Part shown: piece by piece, positions 24,682 through 36,600 of the stretch
Layout: each line of letters starts with the position of its first letter
How positions within the stretch are numbered: position 1 is the stretch's first letter
Assembly (NCBI GenBank): GCA_022316685.1
Contig: JAKJHU010000038.1
Span: 5,684,884-5,748,883 of the forward strand
Length of the DNA: 64,000 nt
Reading direction: 5' to 3'
Source of the DNA: Progne subis subis
Taxonomy: Eukaryota; Chordata; Aves; Passeriformes; Hirundinidae
The notes under the pieces: generated by a model
Seen by the model: the letters and a program-made list of their open reading frames with translations, nothing else
What the model was told of the DNA's origin: nothing
The model's database searches: none
Program-made: the position numbers and the translations under genes

Positions 24682-27600
24682 GTAAGCCGGGCGCCCGCCG
24701 GGCGAAGGGAGAGGCGGTGCGCGGGTGCGCTGCGGGGCGCGGAGGGTCCTTGGGCGCCCCGACGGGCGCCCGGGCGGTCGTGGGGCGGTGTGACGGGCCT
24801 TCCGCCCCGGCGGCTCCTTCGGGCGCTGCGCTCCGTGGTAAAGTCCAACTGCGCGGAAACACCCTGGGAAACTTAGAAGGAGAAGCGAAGAAGGCAGGAA
24901 AAATCCCCGGACCTCTCTCCCGGACCGTGCGCTTGGCCTGGGGCGTCGCGAACGGCGCCGCTGCCCCGCCGGCCGCGGCTGCCACGTTCGCGGTGCCCGC
25001 GGGGCCGGGGCCGGGCAGGGCCGCGGCCTTTGGCCTGACAGCTCGGGCACAGCAATCACCCGAGCCCGGGCAGCTCCCGGCAGCGCGCCCCGCGTCGCTG
25101 CTACCGCCGCGTTCTGCGCAGCGAGACGGAGGAGGAAGCAGGTGGAAAAGTTTCACGTTGAGCAAATCCTTGTAAGACAATGCCGCTAGCCGCGTCAGAG
25201 CTTCTGGGAAACAAGTTGAGCTCTTCGCTAAGTTGCACCTCGCATGTTTTTTATATCCTGTGATAGTAACGGGCTCAGGTTGGTAGCCGAAGATGTCACT
25301 AAAACTTCATGGCCAGAACGTTGAACTGGAGTAATTATTAATAAATTGCTGCACAGAGAGATTTCGAGAGACAACATCAGCAGTTTTTCCAGGGAAATTT
25401 TAAAAAGTGATTTTCCACTTGGTATCAGTGTGACGGTTGTGGAGGCAGAAATGAAAGAAGAAGTGAGAAGAAGTTAAAAACTTGTTACAAGAAATAAAAC
25501 CGAGGAAGTCCTGGGAGAAGAATAAAAAGAAAAAGCAGATACAATGCTGAAAAAGTACAGGGTTAAAGGATACCACAAAAGTGGGTTTAGTTGTTAAAAT
25601 GTCATAGTGGGATTAAAGGGACAGTTGGTTCAAGTGTGCTACTTAAAAAAATTCACTGTAATAGGTTGGTGACTTAGAGATTCTTTTTGGTGTGATTACC
25701 TAGGTACTATTTAAATACTGTTTGGCACTTACAGTGGAAAATTCATGGGTAGACTGGGAAGTGGTGGTAAAATTCACTGCATAACATCACTGAATATTTT
25801 CCTTCCTGTTCAGCCAAACGTATGAGTAAGTCATAACAGAAAAACGCGGTAGGAATGTGATTGACAATGCATTACTATTAAATACAAAATACTACTCAGC
25901 AGATTCCTTATTTAAGCGGCAGAATAATGGCCTTGTGGGTCTGGGACAGCCAAGGTCCATTTCTGGCTGATTAGTGAAAGCTTTATCCTGTGGAGCAATC
26001 TTTATTGTGGCATAGAAATAGTTTTAGGGCATTTTTTCATGGTTTGCTTAAACCTACTGCTGCTTGTCAGAAGTGTTCTTACACTGACAGAGGTGTTAGC
26101 TTATATTAGTAGGATGATCCGTATACTTTTTAAATGGTACACTATGCTTTATCAACTTGAGTTTTTCTATAGTTATAGGTCCCTATATAATTTTTTTTTT
26201 AAATTACTCCTAATTTGTCATGTGTCATCTTTGGTGGGATACACATTCTAAAACTTTCTCCTCAAAGCAGTGCCAGTTAACTTAGTACTACTGCAGTTGC
26301 ATCCACAAACTGGTCCAAATGTAAACCTCTCATGCTGTGTATCATATATGATACACAGTTTTAAAAAAAAGTGCTAATTAAGTGAAGATTATTGTTAATT
26401 ATATTTTATGGTGTCTATTGTGTGTATGTTACTGTGTTTACAGACAGGCATGAAAATGAGATTCTTTACCCAGTAAGCTTGCAAATTAATCAAGGGCTGA
26501 TGCAATCAGTATATGTTAAATATAGAGGAAGAATTCTTATCACCAGAATTGGACTTAGAAGTCTCATTTTGTCTCTCCTCATTTTATGTAGACTTAGAAA
26601 GAGCTCTTTTCCTCCAGAAGTTAAGACTCACTAAAGAGCAGGGAAATGCACTGAACACGGCTTCTACGGAAGAGGTGGTTTAACATACGAAGAGAAGTTG
26701 TAGTACTTTTCTGAAAGTGTTTCTCAGAATATGATTGCCCTTTTAAAAATGAGCTTCCTGTGAATATGATACTGAATCATAGCCATATGTTTGTTCTTAT
26801 GCAGGCAATGATGCTTTTACCATTCGCCATGACGAACTGAACAAGTGCATACAAGTTAAAAACTCACTGATTGTCATCGATGGCTGCGGGAACACAAGTG
26901 AAACTTTATGGAAATGGGTATCCCAGAATCGCCTCTTTCACTTGGGGTCCAAGCAGTGCCTGGGACTTGATATATTCACCAAATCAGTGTCTCGCCTGAA
27001 AATGGTTGATTGTAACTCAGAATTAATGCTGTGGTGGCGATGTGCTGATGCTTCCATTGTTGGTGCATCTCAGTACAGAGTGACTATCAAGAATAACTAT
27101 GTGACTGCAAGCATAAATGCCACAGACCAGTGGAGAAGCAGCAGTACTTCCAGTGATATATGTCAGCATCCCTACCGTGGTAAGCAGGTTTGCACTTTGG
27201 AGATTTTTTATTTGTTGAGGGCTTTTTGAGTATGTCTCTGCCAATAAGTTCTTAAAATTAGTTATGCGAAAAGATTGATTAATGAAGCAATAGAATGTTG
27301 TGCTGTAGAGGGAAACTTTAAAGGTTTTTAAGAAAAAAGAGCAGCACAGTAGCGCACTGCTACTGAGTGGCTTTCTCAGCAGGTTTAAATCCCCCCTGCC
27401 TCATATTTCAGTGCAAACCTATTTCATTATGAAATACCAACTGCATTCTGTCTGAACTGACCTCCTCACCGGGATGGGAATTGTCTTGTTAGCAGGGTTT
27501 GAGGATGTTTTCTTTCTGGTGGGTTATACAGTCAAATTCAGAGTGTGCTGCCAGCTTGCAGCCTGCTAGGCTGTGAGCTTTGGTATGGTAGTGTGTGCAC

Positions 27601-30600
27601 TTGACATGGAAGCCAGTCTTATCTGAAATCTCATGCTTGCTGGAAGTAGTGAAAATGTGCTTTACCTTTTCCCTTTTCTGTATATGTTGATTGTTAAGAG
27701 TCCTTGTTCTGTAGGACTCTGAAAAGCACTTGGATTTCAATAGGACAATGAATTATCCATAACTTACCAGAATGGGAGAGACAAGTTTCTGCTGTGTCTC
27801 AGAAGAAAAAGTACAGAAAAATATTTCTCAATGTATTTTTTTTCCAGTTCTGGCATTGCTGTATATTATCTGTAACAAGAAGATATAGTATTTTAAGACC
27901 ACAAGTGTGATTTGCACGCATTTAGGTTAACTGTATCTGTACAAGCAGTAACACTGATTTGCTGTTACTTTCCATGTCTAAGCAAAGAAAGACAATATAA
28001 TGTCTTTATTTTACTACTTTTTTTTTTTTTTTTTTCCCTGCAGAAGTTTATACCAAAGATGGCAACTCTTATGGTAAACCCTGTGAGTTTCCCTTTCTGT
28101 ATAACAAGGTGTGGCATCATGACTGCATTCAGGATGAAACGCACGCGGGTGGGAAATGGTGTGCCACTTCTGAAGATTATTCTCGTGATGGAAAATGGGG
28201 AATCTGCTTACAGCCAGGCATGTTGGGTTTCTAAACAGACATCCTAAAAACATTCTGTCACTTCTCTGACATGCAGCTCCACCTTTGTGTGGCTGTTAAG
28301 CTGTGTAAAAGCTTTTCTATTGCAACGTTGGCTTACACTGCAAGTATTTGTGATGACCAATATAAAAACCAGTAGACCCTCAGTATTATATTCAAAACTT
28401 TTTCTTTGAAACTTTCATAATGTTTCTGTATAGTTGTAGTTACAAGTACCTTCTGCTTCCTTTAAACAGAGGATGGTTGTCATGATATCTGGGAACATGA
28501 TCCAGGGTCTGAAAATTGCTACCAGTTTAATACACAGTCTGCTCTTTCTTGGAAGGAAGCTTATATTTCATGTCAAAGGCAAGGAGGAGATTTACTTAGC
28601 ATCCAAAATGCATCTGAATTAAGTTACATACAAGGTAGGTGTAATTATTCACATATTGGGAAGTCTTTACAAAGTGGAGGAAGCACTTTCGTTTCTGTCC
28701 TAAACCACTGGGTTAAGAGTTGATTGTACTTTAAATATTTTGGCTTTCATTTGTGTAGCAAAACTAAGGTGCTAATGCCATTTTAGGGAGTTTAAATGTG
28801 TCTGTATGATTTCATTATAGCAGTTAGGTGTTGTTCATATTGTTAATGAGGAATGTCTCCAAAATCTTAAATACAGGCCAGAGCAACAGCTGGTGTTTTA
28901 GCAGAATGTTACTCTCTTGTTACGGTATTTCCTCCCTGATGTTCAGTCTTGACCTGGAGAAATTATCAAAGTGCCTTTGGAACTATAAAACCAAAGGAGA
29001 CATTGGAAGGGAAGGCTTGTGTGGATTAACTCCTCCTCAGTTCAAGAAAGTTTGCATGTCCGATTATAGTAGCAATCTTTCTTTCCTGAAATGCATGCCA
29101 TTTCAGAATGCATTTTTAATTTAAAATTTAAATTTTTAATTTAAAGGAGACCAATAAAAGATGAGCATTTTATACTATTTGTTTTCTTTAAAAAAACAAT
29201 ATCTCTAGGCAAGGATGACATTGCTGAGATCTTCTGGATTGGCTTAAATCAGCTGGATGTTTCTGGTGGTTGGCAGTGGTCAGATCACAAACCTTTGAAT
29301 TTTCTCAACTGGCATCCAGGTACTAATACTTCTGGTGGTATGGACAATATTCTCAATAGTAACTAGTATTACTTTTTTTTTTCCCATCTCATTCCATTTT
29401 CAGAAGCATCTTTTCCTCCTAGCCAGTGAATCTTTCTGTTCTCATTTTATATTTATGGCTGATGAGGTTAGTAATATCTCTAAAAAGGTAAAACTTACAT
29501 AGAATTTTGGAGTCCATTTTAGTAAAGTATCCACAGCTTTCCTAGCTGCTAAATTTCTCCTCTCACTGACAGAACAATTTCCCTCAAATATTCTGATTGC
29601 TTGTGCTTAGGCAAGGATTGGTGTTAGAAGCTTAACTGGGGTTTTTAAACTTCAAGGTTGCCTAAATTTGTTTTGAGGTGAAGATGAAATAAGTATAAAA
29701 CCTTTTTTAATTACTCCAAAGGTGCTAGTAAGATTAGTGAGAGTATTTGTAATTTTCAGGATGAATATGTAATGTTCTCACAAGTGTTTCATGAATCTAA
29801 GCGTATATGAGAATCCCAGAGTAATAATGATCAGGAATACTGAAACTAATGTTGTTCTGTCATTCAAACTGAATTTGATCTTTTTTAAGTGGAATTCTTT
29901 TTTTCTTTAGTTTCTAGAATAGTGCTGCAACTGGAATTCTGTGAAAAGTTTAGAAGTGGTTTCTGTTACTTCTTTGATAGCTTTGCTAAGAAATTTCTGT
30001 GGGATTTTCCAAATGTGCTCTGTCTTTCGGAAAGGTTGAGAACTTTGCTGCTTGTGCTATTGACTGCATCTTCTTCTGGAACTGTGACCACTCTGTGGGT
30101 CTGTAATGCAGAGCTAGAGGCCAGACTATGGTGAGATACAGTGGCATAATTTAGTGTGCAGTTACGGCAGACATATTCATGTCTGCTGCTCTTGTGAAAG
30201 TACTTACTAGTGCCTTACAGAAATTTTGATACCTGCAAGCTGAGCCCATTGCTTTTTCTTTCACTTTACCCTTCTGAAAAGACCCTGGCCCTGTCCCACT
30301 GTTCTCTTTCATGGAGAATTGAGATTTACTCTGAGCCTTTTTTCTGTGAGCCTGAACAAACCCAGTACAGGGGGAGCTAAGGTACTCTGTGTAGGTCACA
30401 GCTTGGTTTTGCTTTGAGGCTCGAAGAAAAAGAAAGTAAAAAAGTTCCATTAGAAAGGGGCTCCAAGGGAAACTGAAGACTGCAAAAAAAGGTTTTCTCT
30501 GTGTGCTGTTTCAAATCTGGGGCCTTGTCTCAGGTTTCTGTTAAGGTAAAGAGTATGGTTAGCATTGAGAGAAAGTGCAGAACTGTGTTTAGAGGGAGAG

Positions 30601-33600
30601 TGTAATGGGACTGCCAAAGGAAACTGAGGGCTGCAAAATTGGCTCTCCCCTGAGATATTTCTAGTCTGGGAAAGTGCTCAGGCAAGGGTTTCTTGTATTG
30701 TAAATAGAACATTCCTCCTGGTTCTATGATTAAACATTGGAAAAGAAGTCAAGATTCCTTGATTCTGAAACTTTCTCTCTCTCAAAAAAAAAAAAAAAAA
30801 ACCAACATTCTGTGGGACCTGTGCTAGGGCAACTGCTCTCAGTTGATGCAAATTATGTTCTTCAAATACAGGGTACCATACTATCCAGACCGTGTTATTC
30901 TTGTATTGAAAACCAGTAGTAAAAAGAAGCAGTCACTGCCTTACTGTTTGATAACTTGTGCTGTTGTGTTTTCATTTGTTCCTGTCTATAGATATGCAGA
31001 GTATATCCCCACTGGATGGGATGAGTTGTGTGGTGATGAATGCTGCTTCAGGTCAGTGGCAGAGTTACCACTGTGGGACACAGCTTCCATATGCTTGCAA
31101 GAAGTCACTCAATAAAGTTTCAAGCATTCCAGGTAGGATAGTTTGCATTTTTGAGTTTTGTATGTTAATATGGGTATAATGTTCACTTATGGAGTCTTTC
31201 TTTTCCCTCCCAAGCCTTTTCAGGCATCTCTGCCAAAACATTTTCACAACAGCTTTGGGTTTTTTAGCAGAGCAGAAGCAAACTCTGTTTCTTCAGTGTC
31301 AAGATGATGCATCACAAACAGTTTTCATTTTTTGCAGCTTTCTCATTCACACATAAAGCATTTTGCAGCAGTCCTGCCCTTTTCATCACATTTTTCTCTG
31401 TGGCTTGTGCGTTCTTTCATGTATTACTGGAAGTCTGGAACTGGCAGTTGCATCCCAAACCTTTCCACCTTCGCTTTAAGCCTGTTTCTCTCACTCTTGG
31501 TGTGTATTGACATAAAATGAGACTTACCTGGGTCTTGGATCAAACTCTGTTGAATACAAGTAGAAGTATTCAAATAACTTTACTGTCCTCTGAAACCAGG
31601 CCACGCACTGAAAATCAGAGTGCAAGAGTTGGTGGTTTGCTCAGGGAGTAATCTTTACTGGACCCATAACAGATCTTACAAGATAATAATTCCTTCATCC
31701 CGACCCGCACACACAGAGGCCTTCAGTGTTTACAGTATCCAGCCATGCCATATAAATGCTTCCATGTTCTTGGTCATTTATGTACACCTGAATGTCCAGC
31801 CCTTCCTATATCTGTGACCTCTGTGTGCTTTGGCCTTACTCAGTTCCCAGGGCTCTCCTGCAAAAACTTTCCCTAGAAGATAATTGTGCTTGAATGACAG
31901 GGAGGACTAGAGGGTAAGGGGTGGGGGGTGTGTCTGGCTGAGGCATGTTCTCTTCAGCTCCCCCTGGAGAGGTGTGCATTTGAAGAAGAAATAGTAAGCA
32001 GTGTTGTAATGCATTAATTGGGTTTATATTGTGTTTCAATTAATGCATTACAACAAAGTAGTTTAACTGAACTGATTCAAGTTTTGCAGTGATGCTCTGA
32101 AAGCTAGTTGTCAGTCAACAATTCTTGTCTGTTCTCTGGCTCTTGAGTGGTATGTAGAGTTATTACCAGTGTTTATATAGTGTTTTATTCATTAAAAACC
32201 AAAATTCCTGTGGTTGGAGTATTTTTTATCGTGTATTTTGAACCAGAAAGGCTATTAGTATATAGCTTTTTAGCATCCATTAAAACTAATTAGAGTTCTT
32301 TAATATCTTGAGAAAAAAAAAATATTTAAAACTAAGCATTTATTGAGTTGTGTGCTTCTTTCCTGGACACAACTTCTTGATTTGTCTTCAGTTGCTTTTG
32401 AAATCTTTCTTGCAATTACTTTTGAACCTTTCACTTACACTAAGACCAGCTTAATGTAATATAATCCTGCTTTTTGTTTTCACTCCCACTAACTTCTTTC
32501 TCCTTCTTCCTACTTCATGGCCCCGAAATATTATGAGTTCTCCTAATGCTGCATTGAAGTCTATTTGTTTGACTAAGCTGTGACCCTTTCCTACATGAGC
32601 CCTGAAGAGATGTGAACATATTCTGATTGCTACCTTCTGGCTGTTTTCGAGGTGCTGCTGACTTTCAAGCCAGCCCCTTGCACCAGGCAATGTAAAACAA
32701 AAGCCTCTGATTCCGTTTCTCTTCAATGTTAGAGTTTTGGAGACACTTGGATACTCGCTGTGAGCCGGGCTGGCTCCCCCACGATGGCTTTTGCTACATG
32801 CTGATAAACAACCAGGCGCCTTGGAGTATAGCAGATGAGTTGTGCAAAGCAAATAAGAGTAACCTCATCAGCATTCACTCATTAGCAGATGTTGAACTGG
32901 TTGTTACAGAGCTTCATAATGGTGAGTTGGGGTAGTAGTAAAGGTCAAGCACCAAGTGCTGCACACCGTAAGTTACAAACTGCTTTCCACGTTCCAGCAT
33001 ACGGTTGTCATAACCTCTGGCTTTTAAGTGTGGGTGTTAATGCTGAGCTTGTACTCAGGCTAGTGTTGTATGTTGCTGTGCAAATCCAGCCCCACTGTGT
33101 TAGGACTTGTTCTGGTTCAGTCTATTAACTTATTTATTTATTGGGCTAACCTACATCTAGTTTTTTATTACTTTATGCTTAATTTGCTTGTTCAAAGAGA
33201 ATAGTAGATAGTTGGGTCAATATTTTGACTGCTGAGTCACTGGTAGTGTTTGATGCTGTGTCCTTGCCTACATCTTAATTTGGTTGAGGGGTTTTTTTTT
33301 TGTTGTTGTGTTTGTTATTTCTGTTTGTTTGTGGTTGGGTTTTTTCCTCTTTGTTCCTTCTCTGTAAAACTTACTCATATTTGTATAAGTTATAAGAATA
33401 TAAGTTAAGAAACAAGATACCAAACATACGTTATGGTTGTGTCAAATACCTTTTCTCACCATAAGAAAAATAATATCTCTATACTGCTGGTATATTTTTC
33501 ACTGCTGTGCAGTATGATAAAAAAATTAATTTTGCTGATAACACATTTCTTTCCTAATAGTTTAAATATTATATTGGAACTATAATGTTGTCTTAATTTC

Positions 33601-36600
33601 AAATTACAGATACTGAAGAGGAAATATGGATGGGTCTAAAGAATGACGATGTGCCAACCTTGTTCAAATGGTCAGATCGCTCACCTGTGGTTTTTACCTA
33701 CTGGGATCAGAATGAACCAAAAGTTCCCTTTAACAGCACTCCTAATTGCGTGTCATATTCAGGCAAGGTAGGAATAAGAGTGTTGAGTTTGGTTGTTGGT
33801 TTGTATTTTTTCATCATGGTGGAGGAAGCATTGGTGTATTTGAAAATCAAGGAGGGGGATAAAACAGATAGCTGATCTTTTTTCTGGAGTAATCTTTAAA
33901 ATGCATTTTCCTACAAGCACATTTCTTAAAATTATTTAGCTGGAACTCTATAGCTATGTGCTGCAAAGAATGGAAGAAATGACTCTTAGCTCTGAGACTG
34001 CCACACTGTTGGCCTTGTCACTCTGTATTTTGGATTAATGTATTCTTGCATATCTCTGGCAGAAAGGTAGGAAGGCAGGGAAATCTGGGTTCAGTCATCT
34101 CTCAGACCAATTTGGGTCACCCAGTCTTAGGATAGATTGTTCTAAAAAGAGTTTTGGTGAAGGAAGGAGGTCACTAAGAGTGGGAAGCAGGCTGTATCTC
34201 ATCCTGCAGATTCATTAGAAAAGTGGAGCATCCATTTGCCTGCTTTGTCATTAGCCTGGCCCTGGAGCTCCTCTCAGCTCTGTGCTACTTCCACATTAAG
34301 CTGAGCACCCATTCCCTTCCTGATCTGAGAGTTAGGCCAGGCACCACGTTGGACTTTTCTTTCCTTTTTCAACGTGATCCAGAATCCTCCCATCTCCATA
34401 TGTCAGGTTTCTCTCTCCCTTCCAAACATACACCTGTGCATAGAATCCAGGGCATCCCACCCAATATCTATACTAAAAACATTTTGGCTTTCTCACCAAT
34501 GGAAACAGCCCCTGTCAAACATAGAAATTGAAAGATTGTTAGAATTTAAAATACTTTTTTTTTTTTTTCCTTTCATTCTCACAGCTGGGACAGTGGAGAG
34601 TCAAATCCTGTGAAGAAAAATTGAAATACGTTTGCAAGAAAAAAGGAGAGATTTTGAATGAAACAAAATCAGATAAAAGTTGTTCATTAGAAGAGGTAAT
34701 AGGAAGCCTCTGTTTCTTTTTGCTGTCATTTGGCTCAGAAACCTGCTTGAAATCACTTACTTCTTCTACTTCCGTTTCTTTCTCGTCTGTTCATTAAAAT
34801 CTGTGAAACATTTTATCTGAAAAAGGACATTTATATCGCACAAACCAAATTTCACACTCTCCTAAGCAGGCTTGGGATGTATTATCAGTCTATTTATTGA
34901 TGAAAGTACTATAAGCTTGGACCCAGAAGGGTTTGTGTTTTATTTATTTATTTATTTTAAAGAGGTTGATTTAATTAGAAATGTTATTGATTCCACCATT
35001 TTTTCTGTTGTTTTCGCTCATATTACGTTTTAAAATTTAGGATAAGCACTTTGCAATATAAAGATACAGAGAGATCGTTAACTGGGAATAGGTTTTTTTG
35101 CGTTTCACTGGCTCTCATTTTTGTCCTACGACTTGAATAAAGGTGGGGGCCTTTTTGTTTTTTGTTGGGGTTTTTTTGGGTTTTTGTTTTGTTTTTTTAC
35201 AGGTACGACATCTTACAGCTTAAATAAAGCTTTTATCTTTTGAACTAGCCTGCGATGGTATTGCTAGCTACTTCAGAATTATTTGGTTCCGTTTTGTGTG
35301 GCATATTGCTTGCAACAGGATAGATGTTTACCCCTTATCTTTCTTTCTACGTGACCTTTTTAATCTGTCTTTTCAGAGACTTCCAGTATGCAGAGCTACA
35401 GCTTTCTCTGCTGTTCAGACACCAGTGGCATTGCTAGGCTAGGAAAGAGTTCATTCATGTTTCTTGAAATTTCAGTGTAAATATGGGGAGAAATGTTTGA
35501 ATAATACACAAATTTGTAAGTTCACGGATTTTTAGTATCAAGTATTTTTCTCAGAAGTAAAGAAACACTGGTGTATGCCTTCCTAGTATTCTTGTGTTTG
35601 AATCCTGACGTTGGTGGAACAGCATGAAAACTCCTATTGTTTTGAATAGGACTGGGCTGTTGCCCTTGTGCTTCTCTCTGTAAATGCACATAGTGGTCAG
35701 AAGACTCTGCCCAGGCGAGCTAAAACAGTGGTGTATTTTGTTCCTGTGGCTGCATTATTTTTTACAACTGTGAATCTGAGAGTTGATGATAGTGGAGCTT
35801 GTGTGTGACACAGTGCATTTCTTTCTTGTGTATGCTGTGCCAGCTTGTGGGCACCAGGCAGTGTTAGCAATGATTTATTTTCCCCTGTAGGTAATGCCTA
35901 AATTTGGTTGTTTTGTATAAATGTGTTTTTTGTTTGCTAACCAGGGATGGGAGAGACATGGAGACTACTGTTACAGGATTGATAAAATGGAAGTTTCATT
36001 TGGGGCCCAGTGTAATCTTACGGTGATGAACAGGTAAAACACATTTGTAACTTATGAGCAGGTTTAACAGCACAATCCTGGAGATAAAATCTGAGATTAA
36101 AACTGCTGTATGTTAACTAATGGTTTATTAAAAAAACCAAAAAAGTAGAGGGAGAATTGCTTTTGCCAAGAAGCAGAAAGTCGTGTTTTCCACGGTGTGA
36201 TGATGGTAAGCCCACCGTGTGAAACCTTCTTGGAAGTATGAGAATTCCCAGCCTGCTAACTCCACAATGAATATGGTACTGCCTGCATGGCTTCTTGAAC
36301 TGTAATATCCCTGTTTTTTAAATTGTCTCAGTAGTTTGGTATCTTTCAGATACTGACTGATTAATCTGTGAATTTTCAGATTTGAACAAGAATTTATTAA
36401 CAGTCTAATTAGAAAACACACTAAAGTTGAAGAAAAGTACTTCTGGACCGGTTTGCAGGATATTAGCCAGTCAGGAATATATTCCTGGGGTACAGTGAGT
36501 GGGGAAACACCTGAAGCTGTGACATACACTAACTGGAATTCCATGCAACCAGGTAAATTTGAAAACTAAAGAAGACATAAAAATACTGTCCTTTTACATT

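Noticed and set aside
24325..25180. Long minus-strand open frames (up to 270 codons) and a 369-codon plus-strand frame across the LY75 5' region
   Set aside because: They come from CpG-rich and simple-repeat composition with few stop codons. They lack recognisable domains, and exon 1 of LY75 with its donor explains the coding part.
32002..32055. The intron 6 hairpin as a microRNA precursor
   Set aside because: The stem is only 19 bp, pairing does not extend at its base and the loop is AT-rich; typical precursors have longer imperfect stems.
32451..32852. 133-codon minus-strand open frame over LY75 exon 7
   Set aside because: It is the antisense shadow of a confirmed exon and has no family resemblance.
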